Of a stretch of DNA of 64,000 bases, positions 53,104-64,000 are shown piece after piece. The number at the start of each line of letters is the position of its first letter. Position 1 is the stretch's first letter. The notes beneath the pieces were generated by a model. That model did no database searches, was not told the origin of the DNA, and saw only the letters and a program-made list of their open reading frames with translations. The stretch is from positions 107,099 through 171,098 of the forward strand of contig NZ_AAUW01000017.1 of NCBI RefSeq assembly GCF_000168975.1, read 5' to 3'. The DNA is from Roseibium aggregatum IAM 12614. Its GTDB lineage: Bacteria > Pseudomonadota > Alphaproteobacteria > Rhizobiales > Stappiaceae. A program made the position numbers and the translations under genes.

Positions 53104-53703
53104 TTACTCCGGCACCGGCAGGTTCAGCCCCGTGGCTTTTTCGATCACCTGGGTGGTCACCATCTCGAACGACGGCGCCTTGGTGTCGTAGATCGCCTTG
53201 ACGATGAAATCGTCGCTGCGGCGGACAAAGTAAGTGTAGCGGTTTTCCGTGACCATGCCCTGGCTGACGGTGATATCCGCTGCCACAACCTCCACGGCCT
53301 CACCGTCCAGCTCTTCCTCGCCGCAGGCGGCGTTGCGGATGGTGGCCGCGTTTGTCTCCTTGTCGGCGCGCGCCTGCTCCGCGTTCTGGCTCGTATCCAT
53401 CTCGCGGATCTTTTCCCAGGTCGAGCCCTGGTCGGCGGATTGATAGAGCACGTTGCCATACCCCAGCACCCACGGGCCTTCCGGCGAGGTCGGCACCGTC
53501 AGATAGTGATCCTGCGACAGATAGAAGAAGTCATTGGTGGTCGGTGGCGCGCCCTTGAAGGCGGTGGTCACTTGCGTCTTGGTCGGCGTTTTCTGGTCGA
53601 GCTGCAGATAAAGCTCCGTGAAACGATCCTGGCACGGATCTGCCAGAGCCCCCTGGATCGATCCGGCGAGAAGAAAAACAACTGCGGGCATGCGGTATGT
53701 CAT
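53104..53703 (-). CDS. Small secreted protein of unknown function
   Basis: The 199-residue precursor has a signal peptide (about 1-22, ending GALA). The mature part has two cysteines (ADPCQDRF and AACGEEE) that might form a disulfide. It also has a pattern of short beta-like stretches such as DHYLTVPTSPEGPWVLGYGN and YFVRRSDDFIVKAIYD. I do not recognise a family. The start at 53703 was chosen; the preceding GGGGGC is a fair ribosome site. It lies next to the end of acnB, separated by a terminator. Confidence 0.7.
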   Translation of the reverse strand: MTYRMPAVVFLLAGSIQGALADPCQDRFTELYLQLDQKTPTKTQVTTAFKGAPPTTNDFFYLSQDHYLTVPTSPEGPWVLGYGNVLYQSADQGSTWEKIREMDTSQNAEQARADKETNAATIRNAACGEEELDGEAVEVVAADITVSQGMVTENRYTYFVRRSDDFIVKAIYDTKAPSFEMVTTQVIEKATGLNLPVPE

Positions 53704-53819
53704 GAAAGCCCCCGTGGAAATGAATTCAAGAAATCGGCCGCAATTACAGGCCGACTCCATGGAACACGTTTTCCCACCGCCGGACAATGCCCCCGCGCTT
53801 TCAACGCCGCAAACAAAGC

Positions 53820-53853
53820 GGGGCCGCCCGATCGGCATCGATCGGACGGCCCC
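53820..53853 (-). terminator. Hairpin terminator of acnB
   Basis: GGGGCCGTCCGATC and GATCGGGCGGCCCC (minus strand) form a long stem with one mismatch, followed by GCTTTGTTTGC. It lies about 40 bases past the acnB stop. Confidence 0.7.
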
Positions 53854-53890
53854 TGATTGCATCTGCGTTCCTGATGAACTCAGCCAGCTC

Positions 53891-56683
53891 TTAGAAATGA
53901 ACCGACCGTGCATCGAGCGGCTTCTGGGTCGGCGGTGCGAACTTGGTCAGATCGATCCCTTCGACAGCTGCCTTGTATTCCTCCAGGCTCGGCGTGCGTC
54001 CGAGAATGGCTGACAGAACCACGACCGGCGTCGAGGCCAGCAGGGATTCGCCCTTCTTCTCGGAGGAATCTTCCACGACGCGGCCCTTGAAGAGGCGCGT
54101 GGAGGTTGCAAGCACCGTGTCGCCCTTGGCGGCCTTTTCCTGGTTGCCCATGCAAAGGTTGCAGCCCGGACGCTCCAGATAGAGAATGTTCTCGTATTCG
54201 GTGCGGGCCGTGTTCTTCGGCGCGCTGTCGTCGAATTCGAAACCGGAGTATTTCTGCAGAATGCTCCAGTCACCCTCTTCCTTCAGTTCGTCGATGATGT
54301 TGTAGGTCGGTGCGGCCACCACGAGCGGTGCCTTGAACTCGACCTTCTCGCCGGACTTCTCCAGGTTCTTCAGCATCTGAGCGACGATCTTCATATCGCC
54401 CTTGTGCACCATGCACGAGCCGACGAAGCCGAGATCGACCTTCTTCTCGCCCCGGTAAAAGGAAACCGGGCGGATCGTGTCGTGGGTGTACCGCTTGGAC
54501 ACATCCTCGTTGTTCACGTCCGGGTCGGCGATCATCGGTTCGTCGATCAGGTCCAGATCCACCACAACTTCCGCGAAATACTTCGCGCTGTCGTCCGGCT
54601 TCAGGGCCGGCTTCTCGCCGGAGCGGATTTCGGCAATGCGCTTGTCGGCCTTGTCGATCAGCCCCTGCAGAACCTTGTTGGCATTGTCCATGCCCTTGTC
54701 GATCATGATCTGGATACGGCTCTTGGCGATTTCCAGAGATTCGATCAGCGTGTCGTCGTTGGAAATGCAGATGGAGGCCTTGGCCTTCATTTCCGCGGTC
54801 CAGTCGGTGAACGTGAACGCCTGGTCGGCGAGCAGCGTGCCGATGTGAACTTCGATGACCCGGCCCTGGAAGACGTTGTCGCCGCACTGCTTCAGCATCT
54901 GGGCCTGGGTGGCATGAACCACATCGCGGAAGTCCATGTAGTCCTTCATGGTGCCCTTGAAGGTGACCTTGACCGATTCGGGGATCGGCATGGTTGCTTC
55001 ACCGGTGGCCAGCGCCAGTGCGACCGTGCCCGAATCCGCGCCGAAGGCAACGCCCTTGGACATGCGGGTGTGGCTGTCGCCGCCGATGATGATCGCCCAG
55101 TCGTCCACGGTGATGTCGTTCAGGACCTTGTGGATCACGTCCGTCATCGGATGGTAGACGCCCTTCGGGTCGCGCCCGGTGATCAGGCCGAACCCGTTCA
55201 TGAAGCTCATCAGCTTCGGAATGTTGGCCTGGGCCTTCAGGTCCCAGACAGACGCCGTGTGGCAGCCGGACTGGTAGGCGCCGTCGACGGTCGGCGCGAT
55301 CACCGTTGCCGCCATGGCTTCCAGTTCCTGGGCGGTCATCAGACCGGTGGTGTCCTGGGACCCGACGATGTTGACCTTCACGCGAACGTCGGAACCGGCA
55401 TGCAGCACCTTGCCGTCTGCGACACCGACAGCGTTCCGGTTGAAGATCTTTTCAACCGCCGTCAGGCCCTGGCCTTCGTGCGACACTTCCTTGTTCGGCG
55501 CGAACACCGGCGGCACGTCGATGCCGAGGGTCTCGGCGGCAAAGCTCTGCAGCTTCTTGCCGAAGACGATGGCGTAGGAGCCACCAGCCTTCATGAATTC
55601 GACTTTCTGCGGGGTCAGCGCGGAAGCAACGTCGGCCAGCTCTTCGTCACCGGCTTCGTTGTAGAGCTTCTTGGTCTTGGTGTTGATTGTCAGCACCGTA
55701 CCGGTCTCGACGGAATATTTCTGTTCCAGAACCGGGCTGTCGTCATTGTTCAGGATCGGTTTGCCGTTTTCGTCCAGCTTCTTGACCCAGTTCTTCAGGT
55801 CGATGCCGATGCCGCCGGTCACGCCGACGGTGGTCAGGAAGATCGGCGAAATGCCATTGGTCCCGGCAACGACTGGAGCAATGTTCACGAACGGCACATA
55901 GGGGCTTGCCTGCTTGCCGGTCCAAAGCGCCACGTTGTTGACACCGGACATGCGCGAGGAGCCGACGCCCATGGTGCCCTTTTCGGCAATCAGCATGACG
56001 CGCTTGCCCGGATGCTGCAGCTTCAGCGCCTCGATTTCCTTCTGCGCCGCTTCGGAGATCATGCACTTGCCGTGCAGCTCACGGTCGGAGCGCGAATGCG
56101 CCTGGTTGCCGGGGGACAGCAGGTCGGTGGAAATGTCGCCTTCGGCGGCAACATATGTGACGACCTTGATTTCCTCATCCACGTCCGGAAGCTTGGTGAA
56201 GAATTCGGCCTGGGCGTAGCTTTCCAGAATGTCCCTGGCAACTTCGTTGCCGGCCTCATAGGCGGCCTTCAGCCGGTCCGTGTCGGCATCGTAGAGGAAG
56301 ACCTGGGTCTTCAGCACTTCTGCCGCGTCCCGGGCGATCTGCGGATCGTCGCCAAGCGCCAGATCCAGAAGAACCTCGACGGAAGGACCGCCCTTCATGT
56401 GGGACAGAAGCTCGAATGCGAAGGCCGGGGTGATCTCTTCGACGACTGACGTGCCGAGGATGATCTCCTTCAGGAATTTCGCTTTCACACCGGCCGCGCT
56501 CGTGGTGCCCGGCAGCGTGTTGTAGATGAAAAACTTGAGCGACTCTTGCCGGTGCTTGTGACCGGTATCCTTGATCTGCGCGACGATCTCTTCGACAAGA
56601 GCACCGTCTTCGATTGGCTTGGGATGCAGGCCCTGGCCTTTACGCGTCTCGATCTCTTTCAGGTAGTCTTCATACAAGCTCAT
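53891..56683 (-). CDS. acnB: Aconitate hydratase B
   Basis: The 930-residue enzyme interconverts citrate and isocitrate in the TCA cycle; many AcnB proteins also hydrate 2-methylaconitate. It has the AcnB architecture: an N-terminal HEAT-like helical region, a swivel domain (about 180-330) and the three-part catalytic core. [4Fe-4S] ligands are Cys757 (GSCMVH), Cys841 and Cys844 (GCNLCMGNQ). It is somewhat longer than E. coli AcnB (865). It stands back to back with acnA, 487 bases apart, which is unusual. The 2-methylisocitrate role is not excluded. Confidence 0.95.
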   Translation of the reverse strand: MSLYEDYLKEIETRKGQGLHPKPIEDGALVEEIVAQIKDTGHKHRQESLKFFIYNTLPGTTSAAGVKAKFLKEIILGTSVVEEITPAFAFELLSHMKGGPSVEVLLDLALGDDPQIARDAAEVLKTQVFLYDADTDRLKAAYEAGNEVARDILESYAQAEFFTKLPDVDEEIKVVTYVAAEGDISTDLLSPGNQAHSRSDRELHGKCMISEAAQKEIEALKLQHPGKRVMLIAEKGTMGVGSSRMSGVNNVALWTGKQASPYVPFVNIAPVVAGTNGISPIFLTTVGVTGGIGIDLKNWVKKLDENGKPILNNDDSPVLEQKYSVETGTVLTINTKTKKLYNEAGDEELADVASALTPQKVEFMKAGGSYAIVFGKKLQSFAAETLGIDVPPVFAPNKEVSHEGQGLTAVEKIFNRNAVGVADGKVLHAGSDVRVKVNIVGSQDTTGLMTAQELEAMAATVIAPTVDGAYQSGCHTASVWDLKAQANIPKLMSFMNGFGLITGRDPKGVYHPMTDVIHKVLNDITVDDWAIIIGGDSHTRMSKGVAFGADSGTVALALATGEATMPIPESVKVTFKGTMKDYMDFRDVVHATQAQMLKQCGDNVFQGRVIEVHIGTLLADQAFTFTDWTAEMKAKASICISNDDTLIESLEIAKSRIQIMIDKGMDNANKVLQGLIDKADKRIAEIRSGEKPALKPDDSAKYFAEVVVDLDLIDEPMIADPDVNNEDVSKRYTHDTIRPVSFYRGEKKVDLGFVGSCMVHKGDMKIVAQMLKNLEKSGEKVEFKAPLVVAAPTYNIIDELKEEGDWSILQKYSGFEFDDSAPKNTARTEYENILYLERPGCNLCMGNQEKAAKGDTVLATSTRLFKGRVVEDSSEKKGESLLASTPVVVLSAILGRTPSLEEYKAAVEGIDLTKFAPPTQKPLDARSVHF

Positions 56684-57170
56684 GGTGGTCCCGGCGTCCT
56701 CGGTGTTTGGATCAGGCTTGCTCTCCGGTTGGCCTTCGATCTGGCGCGCCGGGACAAGCTGGCTGAGCGGCGTTTTAATTCAGTATACAATGGTATGCAA
56801 TATCTTCCCATCCACTAAATGGTGTCTATATACCGGTTGACGCATCTGCATGCACTCAGGATCGCACCTTCGAATTTGCGAAGGTGTTTCCTGGCTTCAA
56901 GATCCGGACAGCGCCGTTCAATGGGCTGAAACTTCACCCGAAGTATCGACAACCGCTTCGGTGTCATGTCTGGTGGATGAAGCCAAAGATTGCTATAGGT
57001 GCGGCGCATCAATTTGCGGCGGCGACTGAGGGAGAGGCTCTCATCGTACCCGCGCGAAAGGATGACGGATCGCGTGGCTTTGCAGCTTCGTGTCCGGAGC
57101 CTTGAGAGAGTATACCGGGAACCGGTACACACGGCCCGGGCCTTTTGGACAATGAAGGAGATCGCACGTC
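56684..57170. promoter_or_regulatory. Divergent regulatory region of acnB and acnA
   Basis: This 487-bp region has GTATAC-type sites: AGTATACAATGGTATGC (56782-56798) near acnB, where TATACT on the minus strand could be a -10; TATATACCGGTTGACG (56827-56842) in the middle; and the near-perfect inverted repeat GTATACCGG-gaa-CCGGTACAC (57110-57130) near acnA. These look like operators for a regulator, perhaps of the GntR type, which is a guess from half-site shape. No regulator gene adjoins. Confidence 0.5.
57110..57130 (+). promoter_or_regulatory. Near-perfect inverted repeat upstream of acnA
   Basis: GTATACCGG and CCGGTACAC flank GAA; one mismatch in 9+9. It starts 61 bases before the acnA start codon, so it may block or activate transcription. 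The half site TATACCGGT recurs at 56829-56837. Confidence 0.5.
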
Positions 57171-59846
<2,676 letters not shown>

Positions 59847-59878
59847 GGGTCGGCTTTTCAAGTCAGGTGAGATCGAAG

Positions 59879-59902
59879 CGGGCCCTGAGGGGCCCGTTTT
59901 GT
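59879..59902 (+). terminator. Terminator of acnA
   Basis: CGGGCCC (59879-59885) and GGGCCCG (59890-59896) form a stem with a four-base loop, followed by TTTTGTT. Confidence 0.85.
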
Positions 59903-59924
59903 TAGATAACAAACCCCTCGGCGA

Positions 59925-60107
59925 GTCATTCCGGACAAGTGCAGCGAAGCTGCGCGCTGATCCGGAACCCAGTGCATGCTTCGCGCCGCAGGCGCGTCTT
60001 TTTTAAGTGTCAGATGCTTGTTTGAGTTTGTGCTCGCTTTCGCTCACGCTGATTCACTGGATTCCGGATCGGGCCATGCAGCTACGCTGCAGACCGTCCG
60101 GAATGAC
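59925..60107. repeat. 183-bp element with 12-bp perfect inverted ends
   Basis: It begins GTCATTCCGGAC and ends GTCCGGAATGAC. Further in, ATCCGGAACCCAGTG and CACTGGATTCCGGAT are inverted with one mismatch. It has no coding capacity and could be a non-autonomous element or a large palindromic repeat. Confidence 0.85.
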
Positions 60108-60216
60108 CAGCCGAGAGTTAGTCGCCTAGCCGCGGACCCTACAGGGCGCTTTTGTCATTTGCCACTGGTGTAAAAGTCCGTCAGGCTCAACCTCAGGCAG
60201 TTCCGGAGGTTTCCTC

Positions 60217-60606
60217 ATGCCAGATACCAAACCACCGCATCTCTCCCATATCGCTCCGGTCTTTCCGGTTTCCGACCTGAAGGCCGCCGTCGCCTATTAC
60301 CGGAACAGGCTCCTGTTCAAGAGCCGGTTCGAATGGGCGGATACGGAGGCCGAGCCCGTCCGCTATGCCATTTTGTGCCGGGACCATGTCGAATTGCATC
60401 TGTCGGCCGGAGCCGGACGGCATCCGGCGACGGCCTATTGCTTCGTGGCCGGGATCGACGGCTATTACACCTCGGTGACAGAAGCGGGCGCCGATATCGC
60501 CGAGGCGATCACCGACCGACCCTGGGAAATGCGCGAATTCAGCGCAAGGGACCCGGACGGGAACATGCTCAATTTCGGCGAGCATCTGGAGCGGATCGGG
60601 CAGTGA
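60217..60606 (+). CDS. VOC (glyoxalase/bleomycin-resistance type) protein
   Basis: The 129-residue protein has the vicinal oxygen chelate fold: HLSHIAPVFPVSDLKAAVAYYRNRLLFKSRFEW in the first half and the metal-side motif REFSARDPDGNMLNFGEHL in the second. The family binds a divalent metal or sequesters drugs. Activity is unknown. It is short, single-domain, and lies 94 bases before the DUF4129 gene. Confidence 0.86.
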   Translation: MPDTKPPHLSHIAPVFPVSDLKAAVAYYRNRLLFKSRFEWADTEAEPVRYAILCRDHVELHLSAGAGRHPATAYCFVAGIDGYYTSVTEAGADIAEAITDRPWEMREFSARDPDGNMLNFGEHLERIGQ

Positions 60607-60700
60607 ATGCCCTCGGTAAAAACGGAGAACGTGATCCTAACGGAACCCTGGCAGCAGCTGTCGGTTGCGAAGCTCAGACCGAGCGGCTAATAAACCCGGC

Positions 60701-61405
60701 ATGCGCCGATTTTCAATCGTCTGTTTCTTATTGATCCTTTCAGGGACCTTGCTTCCCTCATATGCACAAGAAGCCGTTCAGGAACCGCTTGAAATCGGCG
60801 ACTCGGGCAAGGAGTACCTGCGTGCGATCCGTCTGCGCGGGATCGATACGGACGTAACCTACTTCGACCCCTCCGCACCGGCGCCCAAGCTGGACACGGC
60901 GCAGGAGCCGCCGAAACCGGCAGCGGACAAGCCTCAGGTGACGTTTGAAGATCGCTGGATCCCCGGCCTGATCGTCGGTGCTGTCCTTCTCGTGATTGCC
61001 TATCTCTTCCTGCGCTTCGGCGGCCGGTTGACGGTGTCGCTTGGCCGTGACGCCGACAACCCCGACAGCAGCCGCCCCAGAATACGTGGCCAGGCCCCCG
61101 TGTGGGCGGAAAAGCTGGCCCCGCTCGACGAGATCCTGCGCATGGAAGACCGGCAGAGGGCCCTTGTGCTGCTGACACAAAAGGTGCTGGCCACCGCCAT
61201 CGCAGCCAACGGCATCCTGATGCAGCGAAGCTGGACGGCACGCGACGCCTTGCGCCAGTTGCCCGAAAGCCAGGCGCGCGACCTTCTGCGCAAGCTCGTG
61301 ACCATGGCAGAACGGGTGCAGTTCGGCGGCAGGGATGTCAGCGAGGACGAGTTCAACGACCATGTCGCGAACTGCCGTTGCCTGCTGGGTCCGGAGGCGG
61401 CATGA
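60701..61405 (+). CDS. DUF4129-type membrane protein
   Basis: The 234-residue protein has a signal-like start (1-22, LLPSYAQ), an extracytoplasmic stretch, a transmembrane helix near 87-105 (WIPGLIVGAVLLVIAYLFLRF) and a cytosolic helical part with DUF4129-like QRSWTARDALRQLP. It begins the operon DUF4129-DUF4350-MoxR-DUF58, found in many bacteria, where the MoxR ATPase is thought to act with von Willebrand and membrane proteins in assembly of other complexes. It overlaps the next gene by four bases. Confidence 0.82.
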   Translation: MRRFSIVCFLLILSGTLLPSYAQEAVQEPLEIGDSGKEYLRAIRLRGIDTDVTYFDPSAPAPKLDTAQEPPKPAADKPQVTFEDRWIPGLIVGAVLLVIAYLFLRFGGRLTVSLGRDADNPDSSRPRIRGQAPVWAEKLAPLDEILRMEDRQRALVLLTQKVLATAIAANGILMQRSWTARDALRQLPESQARDLLRKLVTMAERVQFGGRDVSEDEFNDHVANCRCLLGPEAA

Positions 61406-62724
61406 GCGAGAGCACGGCAAACACGCAAACCAAGGGCCCGAGCCTTGAAACCGCGGTCATCGCGCTGATCTGCGTCGCGGTGCTGATCGCCGGCTGGTAC
61501 ATCCTGTCCCAGCGCCAGCAGGTGCTGCGCCGCTCGCCCGCCGGACTGGACGGGCTTCAGGTGTGGCTGGTGAAAAACGGTGCCAGCGCCCAGAATTTTG
61601 CCGGTGGCTGGCTGATGGACCAGACGGGGGTCGGCCTCCTGGTGGTACCGCTTTACGACACGCTGCCGGAAAGCGGCCGCGACACCCCGGCCACCAAGGA
61701 AGAACTGCTGCAGCAGCAGGACGAATACGATCTGGACACAATCGTCATTTCCGAAAAGGCCGAGCGCGTGCCGACCTTGCTCGTGCTGCCGAAATGGCGC
61801 AGCGGCATGCGCCTGACGGGTCTTGCCCACCCCGCGCTGAAGGTCGAGGCCGACCGCCTGCAGGCCATCGTGGACAAGATCACCGGCACACGCGGCACCA
61901 AGATAGGCGCTTCGAACCGTGCCTTCACCGATTTCCGGTACCGGTCACAGGCAGGCGAGCCTCTGCGGGCAGAGATCTATGCCGCCCAGACCTTCGCCAA
62001 CGAAAGCTGCCGCCCGATCGTCGGCGACACCGGCGCCATGCTGCTGGCCGATTGTCCGCTCGCAACCGCTGGCGACAGCGAGCAGGAGCGCATTCTGGTG
62101 CTGTCCGATCCGGACCTGATCAACAACCATGGCCTGCGGCTGGGCGACAATGCCGGGATTGCCCTGGATGTCCTGACCGAGACGGCCGGCACCCGGAATA
62201 TCGTCATCGACTACAGCCGGTCCTCCTGGCTGCGCGATCCCGTGAGCGAGCCCAGGCGCGAGCGCACCTGGGAAGATCTGCTGCGCTTCTTCGGCCCGCC
62301 TTTCCGGGCCCTGTGGCTCGGCGGTGCGCTGCTGCTGGGATTGGCGTTGTGGCGCGGGTTCAGCCGCTACGGCCCCATTCGCGACGAAGAGGCAGGCCCC
62401 GGCACAGGCAAGGATCTGGCGGTGCAGGCGCGCGGACGGCTGATGCGGCTTTCCGGGCAGGATGGCGCCCTTGTCCGCGAATATGCGACCGCCCGCATTT
62501 CGGCAACCGCGTCGGCGCTGTTCGGCCCGGCCCATGCCCGTCATTATGCCGGCGAAGACGCCTTTCTGACCTACACCGAACGCCGGCACCCGGCCCTTGC
62601 GCCGCGCCTGCGCGCGATCCTCACCGACATACGAAAACTGCCTGCCCGGCTTCCTGCGACGGAAGCCATCCAGCACATCGACCAATTGGAACAGGTATTG
62701 GAGCAAATTACCCATGACGCTTGA
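61402..62724 (+). CDS. DUF4350-domain membrane protein
   Basis: The 440-residue protein has one N-terminal helix (about 16-36) and a second one at about 308-325 ([16 protein letters not shown]). Between these lies the periplasmic DUF4350 domain with [16 protein letters not shown]. Its ATG overlaps the upstream stop and its end overlaps the MoxR start by 11 bases, so the operon is tightly coupled. The family is widespread, with no established activity. Confidence 0.8.
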   Translation: MSESTANTQTKGPSLETAVIALICVAVLIAGWYILSQRQQVLRRSPAGLDGLQVWLVKNGASAQNFAGGWLMDQTGVGLLVVPLYDTLPESGRDTPATKEELLQQQDEYDLDTIVISEKAERVPTLLVLPKWRSGMRLTGLAHPALKVEADRLQAIVDKITGTRGTKIGASNRAFTDFRYRSQAGEPLRAEIYAAQTFANESCRPIVGDTGAMLLADCPLATAGDSEQERILVLSDPDLINNHGLRLGDNAGIALDVLTETAGTRNIVIDYSRSSWLRDPVSEPRRERTWEDLLRFFGPPFRALWLGGALLLGLALWRGFSRYGPIRDEEAGPGTGKDLAVQARGRLMRLSGQDGALVREYATARISATASALFGPAHARHYAGEDAFLTYTERRHPALAPRLRAILTDIRKLPARLPATEAIQHIDQLEQVLEQITHDA

Positions 62725-63670
62725 AGCGCTGCGCGAACGGACCGATGCCTTGCGGACCGAGATCGGCCGGACCGTTCTCGGACAGGACGACATCATCGAC
62801 CTGTTGCTGATCGCCTTGTTTGCCCGCGGCCACGTGCTGCTGGAAGGCCCTCCCGGCACGGCCAAGACCCTGCTTGCCCGCAGCTTTTCGGCAGCGCTTG
62901 CACTCGATTTCGGCCGAATCCAGTTCACGCCGGACCTGATGCCCGGCGACGTGCTCGGCACCTCGATCTTCGATTTCCGCACCAACACCTTCGTACTGAC
63001 CAAGGGGCCGGTGTTCTCGCAGGTGCTGCTGGCCGACGAAATCAACCGCGCCCCGCCCAAGACCCAGGCCGCCCTTTTGCAGGCCATGAGCGAACGCATG
63101 GTCAGCATCGACGGCACGGATCATTCCCTCGGACGGGAGTTCATCGTCGTGGCGACGCAGAACCCCATCGAGCAGCAGGGCACCTATCCCCTGCCGGAAG
63201 CCCAGCTCGACCGGTTCCTGTTCAAGCTGGTGATCGACTTTCCGCCGGAAGACATCGAAATGGCGATCCTGCGCCAGCACGCGGACAAGCCGCTGGAAGC
63301 CGGCATGGAAACCGCTACGCTGTCCAAGGTGCTCGATTCGACCGCCCTTGAGGAAACAAGGGCGCTGGTCGACAGCATCATCCTGAAAGACGACATCCTG
63401 GCCTATATCCTGCGCCTGATCCGCGCGACCCGCCAAAGCTCCGAGATCGCCTTCGGCGCCTCGACCCGTGCGGCCGATGCGCTGGCAAGCGCGGCACGCG
63501 CAACGGCGGCGCTCAACGGACGCGATTACGCCATTCCCGATGACGTCAAACGCCTGTTCGTTCCAGCCCTCCGCCACAGGATCGTCCTTGGCCCGGCGGC
63601 CGAGATCGAGGGCCGCAGCCCGGCGCAGGTTCTGGAAAACATTCTCAACCAGATCGAGGCTCCCCGCTGA
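62714..63670 (+). CDS. MoxR-family AAA+ ATPase
   Basis: The 318-residue AAA+ protein has Walker A GPPGTAKT, Walker [10 protein letters not shown], then [23 protein letters not shown], and sensor motifs [28 protein letters not shown]. MoxR ATPases assist the maturation of other proteins, often together with a DUF58 protein. Start ATG at 62714 fits the family. The DUF58 gene follows immediately. Confidence 0.93.
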   Translation: MTLEALRERTDALRTEIGRTVLGQDDIIDLLLIALFARGHVLLEGPPGTAKTLLARSFSAALALDFGRIQFTPDLMPGDVLGTSIFDFRTNTFVLTKGPVFSQVLLADEINRAPPKTQAALLQAMSERMVSIDGTDHSLGREFIVVATQNPIEQQGTYPLPEAQLDRFLFKLVIDFPPEDIEMAILRQHADKPLEAGMETATLSKVLDSTALEETRALVDSIILKDDILAYILRLIRATRQSSEIAFGASTRAADALASAARATAALNGRDYAIPDDVKRLFVPALRHRIVLGPAAEIEGRSPAQVLENILNQIEAPR

Positions 63671-64000
63671 TCCGGCCCTCCAAACGACTGCTCGCCTTTG
63701 GCGCGGTGGCCCTGGCCATCTCGGTGATCACGGTTGTCACCGGGGGCGCTGCGCGTGAAATCGGCGCGGTGCCCTGGGTCGTGCTCGTTGTCCTGCTCGG
63801 CGTCGATCTGGCGATGTCGCTCCGCCGGCCGAACAACCTGACCTTCGAGGCCCCGGCAGAGGTGTTCGTCGGCGAGACGGCCAGGCTGGAACTGGATATT
63901 GCCCGTGCACCGCAGGGCTGCAGGGAAGATCGACTGGCCGGACGGCTGGCGGCGACGCTGATTTGCATTTTCCCGGCAGCGGATGCGCGCACGGGCGGAG
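63667..64000 (+). CDS. DUF58-family protein, N-terminal part (runs off the window)
   Basis: The frame begins just at the MoxR stop. Residues read [27 protein letters not shown], then a second helix [16 protein letters not shown] and [24 protein letters not shown], which is the typical start of DUF58 proteins after MoxR. No ATG, GTG or TTG lies in the right place; a CTG at 63667 (overlapping the TGA as CTGA) or a GTG at 63706 could be used. After about 63920 the reading frame loses family resemblance, whereas KIDWPDG and DLHFPGSG appear in the other two frames. The gene is thus partial and may contain an indel. Confidence 0.65.
   Translation, partial: MIRPSKRLLAFGAVALAISVITVVTGGAAREIGAVPWVVLVVLLGVDLAMSLRRPNNLTFEAPAEVFVGETARLELDIARAPQGCREDRLAGRLAATLICIFPAADARTGG

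Larger units (their letters stand above)
59847..60216. other. Intergenic region with acnA terminator and a palindromic element
   Basis: It holds the terminator at 59879-59902 and the element at 59925-60107. The remaining 110 bases before the VOC gene show AGTTAGTCGCC and no clear promoter. Confidence 0.5.

Noticed and set aside
54404..56449. 681-codon plus-strand open frame opposite acnB
   Set aside because: It is antisense to a clear aconitase with no own evidence.

Overview
The window is GC-rich, densely coded chromosomal DNA of an alphaproteobacterium. The best guess is Hyphomicrobiales, Stappiaceae (Roseibium/Labrenzia-like). The basis is the gene set: CobS/CobT cobaltochelatase next to a J-domain protein and BolA, an aroK-aroB-CNNM block beside xerD, mesaconyl-CoA hydratase of the ethylmalonyl-CoA pathway, 3-hydroxybutyrate dehydrogenase, thuA/thuB, and many short GC-rich palindromic intergenic repeats. 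The genus is inferred from memory and was not tested. No phage, plasmid, insertion sequence or CRISPR array is visible.

Layout. 1-3.4 kb: the end of typA, then a rhodanese, a thiosulfate-type (YeeE/YedE) permease and a 58-residue exported peptide in one tight operon. 3.5-7.7 kb: mesaconyl-CoA hydratase, a LuxR-type regulator, an exported amidase and an HD-domain protein. 7.9-13.1 kb: a lipoprotein L,D-transpeptidase, accA, a DUF3108 protein, rpmB and a queuosine-precursor transporter. 13.2-18.4 kb: a minus-strand operon J-protein/cobS/cobT/phytase-like esterase, divergent from bolA. 18.4-22.9 kb: aroK-aroB-CNNM, a 47-residue membrane protein and xerD. 23-29.9 kb: acyl-CoA synthetase, GNAT/CelD-like and flippase genes, a putative small RNA with an SOS-box-like site, a YchJ-like protein, an endonuclease/phosphatase-fold protein and a cytochrome c. 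30-36.6 kb: gamma-glutamyltransferase, thuA-thuB behind three AGCGCT-centred palindromes, a urea transporter, an excalibur-domain protein and tRNA-Gly(GCC). 36.8-42.2 kb: YbaK-like editing protein, a thioredoxin/TPR chaperone-like protein, a LON-domain protein, Trm112, YggT, MipA/OmpV and pentapeptide-repeat genes. 42.6-49.5 kb: patatin plus bdhA, two tandem related membrane proteins, ispG, pdxY and a DUF429 gene. 49.6-52.5 kb: queC-queD-queE, a repeat array, then queF. 53-59.8 kb: a small secreted protein and the divergent pair acnB/acnA. 60-64 kb: a VOC protein and a DUF4129-DUF4350-MoxR-DUF58 operon cut by the window edge.

How the genes fit together. Carbon metabolism is prominent: both aconitase types, mesaconyl-CoA hydratase, acyl-CoA activation, 3-hydroxybutyrate oxidation and acetyl-CoA carboxylase. 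Four preQ0/preQ1 genes plus a precursor transporter suggest both synthesis and salvage of the queuosine precursor. CobST support aerobic B12 synthesis. The least explained elements are the putative small RNA at about 27.53-27.70 kb, the thiosulfate operon with its small exported peptide, the divergent aconitase regulatory region with GTATAC-type sites, and the repeat arrays at 51.5-53.1 kb.
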